A stretch of 35,417 nucleotides of DNA from Usnea hakonensis (GCA_013423325.1 BLJB01000256.1:1-35417), one strand, 5' to 3'; shown: positions 11,366-22,836, counted from the stretch's first letter. Notes: generated by a model not told the origin, from the letters alone. Translations and numbers: made by a program.

Positions 11366-14004
11366 CTTGCTAGCCTAGATGATAAAATTGTCGGCAAGAA
11401 GGCTTTTCCACGGGCTTGAGACCATTCCTAGTACGCGATCGGCGAGTCTTTTGTGCAGTGGGATGTCCAAAGTGATCTTTGAGTTCCGAGGCTGCTGCAA
11501 AGGTCGGAAGTCAGCCACACGAGATGAGGTGATAGGTCATCGAAGGTTACATGCCAGATCCTGTGCTCGAATGCAAGTCTGGGGGCTTGCCGTGATTGGG
11601 AAGAGACGATTGTTGAACAAAGTCTGTGAAAGTCAGAAGTTGCTCACATCAGCAGTGTCTCCGGTAAATAGTTTTGCACCGATTGTGCCCACAGATGAAA
11701 TGTGAAATACTGGGGCCTATGAATCCACGATTTCACAGCGATACTATTTGCCAGTCGAGCGGGTAGCTAATAAGCTGTCAGCAGCTTCATACACGACTGT
11801 TCAGCCGTAATGAGATCCCTTTGACTTACATTTCACGGGTCTCGTAATTTGATCGCTAATGTTGAACAAAGTTCGTACTGGAAGCTTCGATCGTAGAATG
11901 TCAACAGAAAAGTAAAGTGAATTCGTGGTGATATATAATACTAAATGAGGTACGGTCTCCTTCGAAGTCTATGCATGCCAACCCGTCAGTATTGACTCAG
12001 GATTTTTGTTGATGATCATTAAGGTTTTGCAGCTGCAGAGAAGGGTTGTCCTCTTATATCTCAGCATGACATTCAACTATCATGATACGTCCAGAGACCC
12101 TACGAGGCAGCCGATCTGTTGTGGGGAACTCATAGTCATCCAAACCATGAATGCAGCTGCAGCGATTTGCAATGGCGCAAGGCCATACCCACAAGCCGCA
12201 ATGACGGGTGACAAGTAGCAATGACGCACCTAGCAATTCTATTCACAGTCTTTTCCAGGATAATTATTCTTCTAAAATTTGCGTAAAGACTGGAAAGCAA
12301 CGTTGGCGGATCAACACTCCTATCATCGATTGTTGGGTAGCTTGGATAAGTCAGCAACTTGCTTTGCAAGGACGGATTCCAGTGCTCGGCCAGCGTTCTC
12401 TAAAAGAATCAGAGGAATTGAATTCCGTACCAAGACTGGTTTGAGAAGTATAGTATAAGTGACTCTAAGTATGCACAGCCGTAATGGAAATTCGTCATGG
12501 ATGAGTCTCCGGGATATATGTTTTCGATGGTCACGCTTCCAACGTCCGCTAGGATTCTTATACAAAGATGATGGGGCCTTCGTGCTCGTGTCCGACGTTT
12601 GTGTACTCCTCTTGCTGTTCAATGTTCCCGGGCCAAGTAGTTTTGTAGGACGCGACAGCCCATCGAAGGCACCAAGGTAGGGAGGTTGCAGACGAGTATT
12701 CAGATGATTGCAGTGGCGATACTGATTGTGAAGATGATTGACTTCATGACAGTTGGAAGTCGAAGGGCCAGATGGCTAGATAGATAGAAACGAAAGAAGA
12801 AGAACAGCTGTCGAAATCTTCTGGTCCTCCAACGGACACTGCTCTTGCGCGGGTGTTTCACTCGGGATGGTTGCGGGGTTGCAGGCAGATGATACGGTTC
12901 CAATCCAAGATTTGCCTGAAGCTCCTGGCTCCAAGAGACTTGGTTTTGGGCACGGCAAAAGTCTTGGTGAGATGCCACGATCTGCAAGAGAGGCAATCAA
13001 GTGTAAAATATTAAGAGCGGGGAGGGAGCAGAGCAGGAGAGGAGGTCGAAGGTCAGGATGTGAGGATGTGAACCAGGCCCAGGGATTTCGAGGCGCTAAA
13101 AGTGAAGGGCCCCAGTCGTCCCCGCGGGGTCTCTCTATTAGTCTCTTCAGTCTAAAAGAGGCGAGAGGCGAGAGGCGTTCTTTTCAGTTTCAGCTGTGGG
13201 GAGAGATCCCGGGACCCCGATACCCCCCCCAAATCCCAATTGTACAAGTATAGTACTCCGTAGTCAAGTCCAGCTCAAGCTCAAGCTCAAGCTCGCTCCA
13301 CTAGTCTCAAATCATATTCTAGAGGTTGCCAACAACGCTCATTATCACATTTGGTACCTTCGTCTTGAAGACACTCATGCTATATACTACATATAACAAC
13401 CTAGCTTGTGACTTACCTCACCTATCCGAGCCCTTCTTTTTTCTGACTTGGCGAAAGGGAGCATATGTTTCAAAAGATGGTTCAGTTGTTCAGTTGGATT
13501 TCTTTTGACGAGGACAGACGGGATACCCCACATTTCGATTGAACGTGCTACGGTAGGTATACCCGCAGAGCAGCAAGTAGCCGCATGCACTACTCTTACT
13601 AATATTCGTTTGGCTTAACACTTTCCAAAGTTCAAACATCACGAGACAGCTTAAATTGTCGATCTCGGATATCTTCCTTCATCCCGGTCACGGTACATCT
13701 CGATTTTATGCGTGGACAATCTTTCAGCAATTGCAGATACAATTGCTGAGCGGGCCTCCGCAAATAGATGAAAGGGGGCTCCGATTGCTTTGTTTCTTCT
13801 AGACCGTTCCTCGACACGTCTAGTCGGTCTTCCAGAAATGTTCCGTGCTGCTCACGCAGAAGCTTGATAGAGACCGCATCACAAGGCGAGAAGGCTTGGG
13901 AAGCCCCACAGGCTCATCCTTGATACTCAACTGCTTGGTACGTCCCAAGCATCCCACAGAGTCGCTGGCGGTATCATAAAATCATGCATTTTTTGCTCGA
14001 TACT
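11366..14004. other. long 2.6-kb gap upstream of the PSP1 gene
   Basis: No gene can be supported in this gap. Composition is normal, not RIP-like. It must hold the promoter and leader of the PSP1 gene and, at its right end, the 3' untranslated region of nfu1. It includes purine-rich and pyrimidine-rich patches around 12780-13180 and a short AGCTCA tandem at 13272-13294. Small frames on both strands lack start context, splice logic or family resemblance. A roughly 90-codon open stretch on the minus strand ending at 13632 has no start codon at its head. A long 5' leader with introns, or a non-coding transcript, is possible. Confidence 0.45.
13272..13294. repeat. AGCTCA microsatellite
   Basis: Nearly four exact tandem copies of the six-base unit AGCTCA lie in the long intergenic region. 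The unit contains the palindrome AGCT. It is a simple repeat, probably without function. Confidence 0.9.
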
Positions 14005-15066
14005 TCATGCTTCCGCACTATCCAAGCTTCCCTTACCTACTGTGGAAGCGGTAGCATCTGGTCCCTTCTGCTCCTTCAACTTCGCCTCGAATTTGGCGAA
14101 CTCCTGCATAGCTATCTCTTCCTCTTGATCGAGCACTTGTGTAACCGCTTTGACTTCTTCAATCTGTAGTATCTGGGAGTCAGTAAAGACGTCGAACTTG
14201 TAGCTCAGGAAAGCACGTCGCTTACATAATGCATAAGCATGCTCTCGATCCCATTCTTCAATGTTACGGTGCTGGAGTCACAGGTCCTACAGGCACCGCG
14301 GAGCTTGAGGAGGACATTCCCATTTTCAAAGCCTCGAAATTCAATATCGCCCCCGTCTTCTTGAATCGCGGGTCGAATCCTGGTTTCGAGAAGTTCCTTA
14401 ATCATGCCTACCACTTCGCTATCATCCTCGTCGTATCCAAGGGTATTTTTCTTCCCCCCTTCCTGCCCGGCTTCAGTAGATTGACTCTCAATCGTATTAA
14501 CGATCTGCTCGCCAGACGTAACTGCTTCTGTGATCAAGCTGAAAACCTCAGGTTTGACGTGCGCCCAGGCGGCATCAGAGGCTTTCGTGACAGTTATAAA
14601 GTCTGGCCCATAGAATATTGAATTGATCCCGTCTATACTCAACAATCGTGCAGCTAAAGGCGAAGGGTGCGGAGGCGCCAAGGTAGACCTGGGCGACAGA
14701 TACTCGAGAAAGGACGATGATAAGCCCTCGGGCAGCACAGCGTGATTCGGAAGGAATTTGAGTGCCTTTGATGGTTCAACAGCTGATAGTGATCCTGTGG
14801 GTTCGTCTGCTCACATCAGAATTTGGTGTATTCTCTGTTTGGATGAAAATCGAACGGACTGCGCCAGTCCCAGCGTGTGGTTGAAATTTGGGCTCCAAGC
14901 TTGACGAAACAATTCGCGGTCTGAATGTTGTTCCCAAAATGGCAAGGGTCGGTGCGATACGTCGATGAAATGCTCTGGAACATCCGGGGGACACTCGTGA
15001 TGCCTTCACCGCGAGGCGCAGGATGCTAGAGGGTCGCGAGGAAGCTCGATGGATGATGGCTGACAT
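14005..15066 (-). CDS. nfu1: mitochondrial Fe-S cluster scaffold/carrier Nfu1
   Basis: Nfu1 binds a 4Fe-4S cluster and delivers it to mitochondrial clients such as lipoyl synthase and respiratory complex subunits. The minus-strand exons are 14815-15066, 14226-14765 and 14005-14163, with introns of 49 and 62 bp that fall between codons, giving 316 aa. The first 65 residues are rich in Arg, Ser and Ala with almost no acidic residues, as in a mitochondrial presequence. The Nfu N-terminal domain starts at FIQTENTPNSD, joined to ALKFLPNHAVLPEGLSSSF, and runs to about residue 170. The C-terminal NifU domain (EVVGMIKELLETRIRPAIQEDGGDIEF) carries the cluster-binding pair C244-x2-C247 in RGACRTCDSS. 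The third exon adds IEEVKAVTQVLDQEEEIAMQEF and a short Lys/Ala tail. The acidic or glycine-rich linker (about 175-195) is usual for fungi. The gene looks intact. Confidence 0.95.
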
Positions 15067-16382
15067 ATTTGATGGAAAGTGAGCGGTTTTTTGAGGTATG
15101 GGTGTTGTGTCAAAATGATGATGAAGGGGCGATAATTTGAAGTGGCAGATCGTATCGTCATAATTACTAATCTCATCGAAATTTGTGAATTACCGAGTGT
15201 GTTCTAAGTACGAAACAACGTTTCCAGCATTCAAAAATAAAAAGCTGCGGGTTTCCGCGACCGCCCTCAATACTCCACAAGGTGAAGAAGGCCGGTGTTT
15301 GGTGATACAAAATACACTTCTTAAATCGGTGCTTGTCTTTTTAGTCCCACGACGGTGTCGTGGGGAGTTTATTGCACCAAATTTGTTAGACGCAAATGCC
15401 TCGTGTGCCGGTTGTACTATTATCTTCTCTTGGATTATTTGCCAATCTTCCAAAGCTGTACTCTCGCTACCCTACACCGTTATATCAGCTTCAAGGTAGA
15501 TGATTAGCAAGTCGATGATTTTTTTGGTAGTGGTTGTGACTGCCGAGGACGGCAACCAGCAAGAGATGGACCAAACTCATCGAGGCAAAATTTTAGCAAA
15601 ATCAACCCAACGTAACATTTAGTCTGCCTCCACCAGCTCAATGATACTAGGGTGTCTCAAAGGTGTGTATGAAGGCAAATAGGAAGTTGCTCCGGTCATA
15701 TCCGACACTTTCCAAAAGGCAAAGAGTCAACAATTATATCGTGTGAAAATTAGCGACACTGATTGAATAGGTAGGTCGACTACTCAACCACCGGAATAAT
15801 TAAGGACTGGATGTTTCAAAAGAAAAATTGAGATGGGCAGAGAGGCAGCTGGAGACAAGCAGTCAGGCTGATTGCGATGCATGCTTGTAATGCCACTCTC
15901 AATTGTCCGCGTTTGGCGACTTGAGGCATAAGCACTATCAAGCTAGCATCTATAAATTGGTGGTGCATATTCACTTCGACTTTCGACATCCGAGAACATC
16001 TTGCTCGAGGATTCAAAACAGACATTCCACTCCGCGGACGCCTCGCTAAAGACTTGCAATCGCACTCGCATCATGTCAGCATCTAAATTTGCGCTCTCAC
16101 CCCAGTAGATCACTCATGATGTTCTCCCACTTCGCCGACTCACGTCATGTTTGTTCCCTTCATGATCAAAGCTCCTCACTGCGAACGGAGTGCCACTTTA
16201 TTCCTTATGACATTTTCACCGCTGGAACCAATTGAATTTTTTCCTGGTAGGCTCTCCGAGACCTTGCCCTTCCAATTGTATGCTACGCTCATAGAGCTCC
16301 TGGAATATGCCTGGTCAGCTTCGGATCCAGGCAACAGCAGAATAATCAAAGTGACTTCAAGCGAACTAGGGTAGCCCAATGC
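15067..16382. other. intergenic region upstream of nfu1, downstream of the RasGEF gene
   Basis: 1.3 kb without a supportable gene. It carries the promoter of nfu1 at its left and the 3' untranslated region of the minus-strand RasGEF gene at its right. A perfect hairpin, cccacgac-ggt-gtcgtggg, lies at 15346-15364. Frames at 15190-15499, 15816-16025 and 16147-16379 overlap on both strands and show no family features. Confidence 0.5.
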
Positions 16383-19300
16383 TCAGGATGTAGACAACGA
16401 CTTAGCCAGAGGAGCAGAAGGTGCCAGACTTACATCTTCATCTTCGCAGATCCGTCCGTCCAAGACTAATCGCTGCACCTCTTCGTTCTTGTTTATCGTC
16501 GGATAGGGGACTTTTTGACTCTTCTGAATGCCTATAATTACCTCCCCCATGATTTCGAACTTTTTCCAGTTGATACGCTCGCCTCCTGTGCCGGTGATAC
16601 ATGTTCGGTTGCCTTGCTCAGCAAGGACAAGATCTCGTAAGTGAAGTGGAAGGAATGGAATGCGCTGAGTCGGAGTATTCGTCCAAGCTAAGCGATATGC
16701 GAAGTGACTCTTTTGGGATCCCATGAGTATTTCGAGGCGCATGAATTGTTTTTGAGCCGGTGCTGGGACCAAGTCTCGTGTCTGCGCCAACCGATGCACC
16801 GCTATGCTATTGATCCCTGAGATCACTGCTCCAAGTGAATTATAATTATTTAGGTGACGCAATTTCCATGCTACACTCATGAACTTCTCCAGGGCTTTCG
16901 CCCTATGCTTCGGCTTGTCGCGCAGGAGTATGACATTGGCGACCCAGAAAGCGACATGGTTAAATTGGTGAATCATTCTATTGAAATGCTCGAGGCTCTT
17001 GCAATTCTCCTTCTGGCCACCTGCAAGACTCGCATGTCTTATGAGGTCGCGTGGTCTGATAGAACAATACATGATCCAGTCTATGCGCGTGAGTTCTCGC
17101 GCAATTTCGTCGTCCGTGATGTCCATAAGTTGATGCCACTGTACCTTTGTGAGCAGATTTCGAGGTGTCGGGGTCAGGAGTTGCGCTTGGCGCTGCGCAT
17201 TCTCAAGTGCACCGAGGAGTGGCGGGAAAGAGCCATCAGATTGGCTTTCTGACTTATTAATGCTCGGTACTGATGACAGTGTCCCTGAAGTTCTTAAAGG
17301 CTGGGGTTTCTCTGGTCCTATGTGTTCAACAATATCTTCGGTAGACGAATTCGCAGTAAGCGTTGGAGAGTCAGCATTGAGTGTCGAAGCCGCACTTTGA
17401 ACAGAGGACATGGTCAGAAAACTGTCGGTAGTGTTCGCACGACTCCTACTTTGGTCAAAGCATGCCCATTGATAATCATCATCCTCAGCAACCACGTCCA
17501 GATTAAGGCTAATCTCTTTGTAAGCGATGGCATGTTCGGTAATCGACGCTAAACTCTGAACAAAAGCTGTCATGAACCGGCGAGTCAGTGGGTGCGCAAA
17601 ATCGCCGGGATAGTTCAAAGACCATTCCCTAACAATATTAAGATACCTCAGCTGCGAAGTGATTCGGGTCAGGTGAGGAAGATCTTGGTCATTCAATTCC
17701 TCGAAGTGACGGACAATGACCTTGATCAGGGCAGAAGGTGGAGCGAACATCCGATATAAGCACAGGAAGATGGCTGCGAATTTCGAGTCAGATTTAGACA
17801 CAGGCGGAGCCAAAAGCCTATCCACTAAATCCTCGAAAGTCACTCCTTGCTCCTTGCCGTCATCATCTTCTATCTCTGCAGGTTTGATGCCGTGATGGCT
17901 GAGAAGAGTTTTATCAGCTACGCCGCTTTCTTGAATGTCGCGGCTGCCTTGCAGAGGATCAATTCTAATAGGAGACACAGTGGGAGCCTGGCCCATCGTT
18001 GGTATACCGAAATCGCTTGAGAGAAGATAGTCGGATCCTTTGTCTTTTATGGGCCCGTTAGGTGACACATTTTTACTATCGCTGCTGTAGGAGGCATCTG
18101 GTAGGCTGCTTGACGGTTCGTCACTTGGGGGTCTTTCTAGATCTCTGGGAGCATTTGCAAGGCTTCTCGAGAATCCGGTCTGAGAATCATTGGCTGTGGT
18201 AGGCGTCCTAGGCAGTGGTGATAAAAGTGTGACTGATTCCATGTTCCCCGTCATGGAACTTGACATTTCGGAGACAGCTCGGCTGTGCTTGATCTTTGCA
18301 CGAGCTGACTGTAACAAGTGATCTGACAAGTGATCTGTATCGCCGGGGACTGTAATATCTGTGGTTGTTAGAGCCCGGGGTCGTGTGAGGCACTTTAACG
18401 TGTCGGATTCTTTTCACTTAATCAGTCAACCCGTGCAGTATCGCATGCAGCGTTGATATCAGATATCAGATATCAAAGCAGACCTGTGTAGATGGTCCAA
18501 GCAAATTAAGGAAGGAGCTCACCGTGTCTTTTCACCATAACTTTCCGTAAAATGATAGATATGCACCTTTTGTGGGTCTCGGGTGCAGATAATGAAACCG
18601 AATGCGACTCGATGCCGGTGACAACACTGCAGAGGTCCTCAACCATGTCGCGACTTACCTCCCAGGACCCGCTTGGACTGTCAGATTTGGCAGATACTAG
18701 CATTGTGGGAATACCCTCTCTGGACAATGCTCCTAGAAATAGCGAGTCATGTAAGCCACACTCTTATGGTTTCAACCCAGTATAAAATAGGTCCTCTCCT
18801 TTCTCTTCATTCAATGTTTGAACAAAGAAAGACTTCGGACACCCGAAAACTCACTTAGTAGTGCTGGAATGAGAGTTATACTACGCTGGTCCATGACATT
18901 GTACAAAGCCAACACTCCATCAACGATCGGCGCGTCATGGTCTCCCACTTTAGTAGGCCAACGTACGTTCTGGTTCGCCGTGATTCCCAAATCCTCGAAG
19001 CCTAGCTCAAACAGTCTAACAACTGATACTTCACCTTCCAAAGATACCTTCTTGCTGGAAATGGGTGATGTAGGCGGCTTCTTGAGATCTAACGAAGTAC
19101 GCACAAAGGTAGATTTTCCAACGACTGGAGCACCCAATATCGCGAGTGTAACTTCCTGTACGTCACCAGCCTTCGCAATGGGTCAGCAAGCCCTTCGATA
19201 TCTTATCAGAGGCATGGCATCATTACATGGCCACCGCTTCCATAGTATTGTACATGCGCGACACTTTCATTCGAGACAGGAGCTGACAACGGCCCCAAAA

Positions 19301-19538
19301 AGGCTCGACCGGGTTCTGAACTCTGACTCGCTCTCCTGATCTTACTAGCAAATGTCTTTTGAGTCCCTTGCCACTCTTGCTCTTCACTTTGAAGCACTCC
19401 CAATGGTGGGGATTTCTCGCGCTCTTTGTACTGTGGACATGGCGCCGAGCTTGTACTTGGAGGGAAAGGAGAGCTTTGTAAGATACTAGGAGCTTCTCCG
19501 TAGGTCCCTGTCTTTTTTGACGATTTTCGCCCCTCCAT
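16383..19538 (-). CDS. Ras-like domain fused to a Ras guanine-nucleotide exchange factor
   Basis: The minus-strand exons are 19227-19538, 18855-19170, 18523-18732 and 16383-18358, with introns of 56, 122 and 164 bp. All joins keep frame, and from the first remaining in-frame ATG at 19538 the product is about 937 aa. A Ser-rich start is followed by a Ras-like domain (about residues 110-275): P-loop GAPVVGKST near 117-125, no DxxG where G3 should be (VRLFELGFEDLGI), and a G4-like SAKSD at 223-227. Then come a Ser/Thr-rich linker, a RasGEF N-terminal domain from about 452 (VTFEDLVDRLLAPPVSKSD), and the catalytic RasGEF domain from about 686 to 910 (WHQLMDITDDEIARELTRIDW, NHVAFWVANVILL, FEIMGEVIIGIQKSQ). 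The catalytic part should load GTP onto Ras/Rap-type proteins at membranes. The Ras-like plus RasGEF arrangement occurs in other Pezizomycotina, as I recall. The family N-terminus seems to continue upstream but is broken there (see 19539-19960). Confidence 0.8.
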
Positions 19539-19960
19539 TACAGGGATCGGGTCAGCATTGTTTGAAGCATCCTCGCGATTCTGGGCCAGAAGCACATGTA
19601 TCCCAAGAGGGTTTGCGAACTTCGCTATAACGGCTGTGGGATCTATAACATAATGGCTCGAAATGACATCGCATCATCGCATAATGATTTCAGCGAAAGC
19701 AGAGAGTCTTCTGGATCCAGAAGCAATATCTGTGCTTGCCTCAGTTGCTCAGACTCGTCTAAATCACTTCTTTCTTCTTTTAGTTGGATTCGGGTCGGAT
19801 AAAGTTTTTCCGCTCCCCGTTTCCTACCGAGTCGAAGTATAGACGAGTCTACGGACCCTAACCCTATCTTCGGAAGACGGCCCCAGTTTGGGTTTAAAGC
19901 ATTATGCGAAGAGTCTTGGCATGTTGTAGAACTTTTATAACTTTCGAGGTCTACGACGAA
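19539..19960 (-). pseudogene. broken 5' coding part of the RasGEF gene
   Basis: On the minus strand a frame without any stop runs from about 19960 to 19646 and reads like protein (for example LGRKRGAEKLYPTRIQLKEE and LLLDPEDSLLSLKSLCDDA). It ends at a TAG at 19643-19645. The frame that leads into the intact gene is open only below 19674 and reads VIAKFANPLGIHVLLAQN there. The two frames differ by one base and overlap by about 27 bp, too little for an intron, so one stop and one frameshift separate them. No ATG starts the upstream frame before the RIP-mutated DNA begins near 19930. Either the true 5' end is lost or mutated, or translation now starts at 19538. An assembly error could explain the shift but not the missing start. 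Confidence 0.55.
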
Positions 19961-20460
19961 ATATCTAATTTTGAAAAGATAATATCTATCTATCTTTATA
20001 TTTTATTATAAAAATCTTTAAAAAGATTAATAGATATATTATTAAAGTATATATTAGAATTATAACTAGATTAAGTTAATAGTAGTATATAACGAGGATT
20101 TAATTATTAAGAAGACTAAGTTATATAATATTACGAGTATAACTACTTATATATATCGAAAGTATTTACTTTTATATAGTAGCTATTATTTACTAAAGTA
20201 GAAGATTTATCGAGGCTTAATACTACTATATATATCTAGATATTCTTAGTAGATCTAATTAATTAAGTATTCTATCTACTATTTTAATAGATTATAAGTC
20301 TAGATTATAGAGTATTTATTTATATATTATTCTATTCTCGACTAGCTTATTAACTAAGTATATATTACTATATTAAAAAGAATTAATAATTATATTATAT
20401 ATCTATATATTATATAATAATAAATTAGCCTCTACTTATATTTAGCGGTAGTCCCGGTAA
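19930..20460. mobile_element. RIP-mutated AT-rich relic with LTR-like sequence
   Basis: Composition drops sharply to AT, with almost no CA or TG dinucleotides. Positions 20053-20115 align by eye with the centre of the LTR at 25822-25883, and 20131-20150 with its start at 25712-25731. Differences in the central block are mostly TG-to-TA or CA-to-TA, the RIP signature. It is therefore a dead remnant of the same LTR retrotransposon family. It borders the 5' end of the RasGEF gene on the left and a degraded gene on the right; composition recovers sharply at 20450-20480. Confidence 0.75.
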
Positions 20461-20605
20461 AAAAAATGCGGGGCCGGCTGCTAGTTTGCCGCTCCCGCCA
20501 GTGGTTTTGCAAAATATAGTAGCATTGGCTGAGGTTTAAAAACATCCCAGCTACCTTAGAGTTGGACTACTAACGACTCGGCGAAAACTGTAGGACATCG
20601 CAGCT

Positions 20606-21658
20606 GTGTGGTTTGTCATCGACCCGACTGTGGAAAATAGCGGAAGCGACAAGATCGCGACAATCAACTGCAATAACAAGAAATGTGTCGAGGCTGGCAA
20701 AGCTGGATGCATGGGTGCTGATCCGCCATCATTGTGCAATCATCCCACATTTGCAATTAACCGGTACGCTCGCTGTACTCGAGAAATGCACCATCTGAAA
20801 ATGGCGCCGGCCTGCTCCCTTCAGCCATCATCTTCCACTTCTAGATTTTGAATATTATGCTGATTTCCATCCTCTTTCACTAGAGACTTGATTACCCTAC
20901 CAAACCTCAATGCCACAGCATCCGACATCTATAATAAAGTCATCCCCGACCCAGATGGAGACTGCAAGCTCATCGCCTATCCCGGCACTTAATATTATGA
21001 AACATACAACCTCTCAGTCACCGGTCTCCCATCCGCCATAGCCTGCGGACTTTCCGCCTCCTCCAACACCGGCGGAGTTTCCCTCCCCGTTGATAGCGGC
21101 ATATCCGACAATACCTTACCACTAATACTACTTCCGCCGACGGCCAACGCGGCGCCTACGTACCCGCCCCCTCCGCCAGCCTATTCGCCGCCCTCTCCAA
21201 TAACGACTACGTCTGTCTCCTATAGCGGCGCATCCCTCTACCTGCCACCAGGGACGTATCAAAAATAAAGCGGGCTGGGCTTCGAAATTAAAAACTTGGA
21301 CACCCTGACCCTCCCCGCCGGCGGCTACGAACTCCAAACCTACTGGGAAGACGCACCCATCCCTCGCGACCCCCGCCCACAAGGCCACACGGTCGACGAA
21401 TACACCACCAACCAATCCCCCCCTCCTAAATCCAGCACCTTCTACGCTTCCGCGGCCGACATGCAAGCCATCGATCGAATCCGCGACGGGCAAGCCAAAT
21501 TCACCATTTCGGGCCCCTCGACCGGGCCCGATCCCATTTGCTGTCTTGCCTATCGAGTTGTTGAAGCTACAAGCGGCGGATCACTTTTGTCGAATCTCAT
21601 TCAAGTCATTTACTCTTTTGAGATGACAAATCTTTCCCAAGAATATTCAATCCGTTGA
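20606..21658 (+). pseudogene. degraded gene of unknown function
   Basis: From about 20882 one frame reads as protein (NLNATASDIYNKVIPDPDGDC, later SGASLYLPPGTYQ, then FEIKNLDTLTLPAGGYELQTYW to the stop at 21656-21658). It is interrupted by TAA at 20990-20992 and at 21266-21268; each could be a former CAA. Between about 21118 and 21225 the protein-like reading shifts to the next frame (GQRGAYVPAPSASLF, SNNDYVCL), so there are also frameshifts. A likely intron acceptor ttcactag precedes 20884, and an open stretch at 20606-20848 with several Cys may belong to an earlier exon. The polar, Ser/Thr/Pro-rich, glycine-containing sequence would suit a secreted or surface protein; no family is recognised. 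It lies directly beside the RIP-mutated relic. Confidence 0.5.
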
Positions 21659-22836
21659 GATAGAGACGTGAGAGTAAACCCTCATGAGTCAGGTTTTCCT
21701 CATTTGGGCAACCACACCGTCTTATTCAACCCCTGGCCCCTGATCCAACTCCATTATCGTCACTCTGATACGGTGTAGTAGGTTGCTCTGGCGCAGCAAA
21801 ATTATCAGGCCTTAGCTTCCCTAGGCCAAAGATCTCCTTCTCTTTCTACTTTTCTTGCCCGACCCGCCAGCTTTCTTCCAACGACCGGATCCATTGCTCT
21901 TTCGGTAAATCAACCTCGGAGTCAATTATGGAGGACGTAGGGGGCTTATCAGCTATTGTTTCAAGGTAGTTATATGTGAGTTGGCTGATGAATAGAAGAA
22001 ACAAGCAGTAATGTTACATAAAGTTTACTGTCAGCTCTAACTACTCTATAGGGCTGGACAAAACCCTAAACTGGCCGAGGCTCGAGTGTTGGAAAATGAG
22101 GTGCGTAGTGGGCATGTATGAAGAGTCTTAAAAACTAAGTAACCGTGGGAAGAAAACTCCGATGCCAAGACCTAAGCGAGTGGACCCTGAAGCTCCTGAT
22201 ACCACTAGGTGCTGAGTGCACTTTCATCATCGAGAACCCTTCTATTACTTATATCTTAGCCCTATCGCTTATTTCTAGATACCACTGGCAGAGATTTCTT
22301 AAGATACCTCTATATTCTTAATTACGAGCGCTATTAATGGATGCTTGCTTTCTATAGTGTAAGTGCTTTCAGACTTAGCTCACTGCCCCCTCACTGCCTA
22401 CCATGATGAAACAACTCTTGCCCTCCTCTGTATCTCAGGAGTGAAGATAAACAACCAGGACTCTTGTACTTATGTCCAACCTGATCAGGCTGCACGTCTC
22501 TATCTTCCTCTCTCGAAATATCACGACAATGATGGCGACCGCTAATAACTTTCCTGAGCAGGCATACTACCATACTCACAAATACAATCATTCCAGCCAC
22601 ACTACGATCACATAGGGCGATCATTCTTGTTCGTTGAAAGATAGATAATCTGACCTCTATCACCAGCGGCTTGAAGAAGTAACTACAAAGTTTCTCATCG
22701 CCCTGCTTGTTATCCATGTTGTTGGTAAAATTATGATTGGTTAACACTGGGGTTGTTACTCATTCGACCCACAGCTCTTGCAAAAAGCCAATATCGATTC
22801 CCTTCCTCATATTTCTTTGGAGCATATATTGCTGGC
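21659..22836. other. intergenic region, no supported gene
   Basis: About 1.2 kb of mixed composition. Minus-strand frame 22391-22747 has a hydrophobic stretch (SVAGMIVFVSMVVCLL) but overlaps an opposite frame and lacks other support. I see no repeat or RNA gene. Confidence 0.4.

Noticed and set aside
12867..13253. 128-codon plus-strand frame in the long gap
   Set aside because: Arg/Gly-rich without conserved pattern, contradicted by overlapping frames on the other strand; likely chance in purine-rich promoter DNA.
13632..13905. Minus-strand open stretch of about 90 codons (LLREQHGTFLEDRLDVSRNGLEETK...)
   Set aside because: No ATG at its head, no convincing acceptor, no family resemblance, and it lies where the nfu1 3' untranslated region should be.
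18454..18475. gatatca triple repeat
   Set aside because: A simple short tandem inside an intron of the RasGEF gene; no sign of function.
21128..21493. 121-codon minus-strand frame rich in Gly and Arg
   Set aside because: Antisense shadow of the GC-rich degraded gene; low-complexity composition reflects the opposite strand.
22391..22747. 118-codon minus-strand frame with one hydrophobic segment
   Set aside because: Overlaps an opposite-strand frame, has no recognisable family and no codon-like character; a chance frame is more likely.
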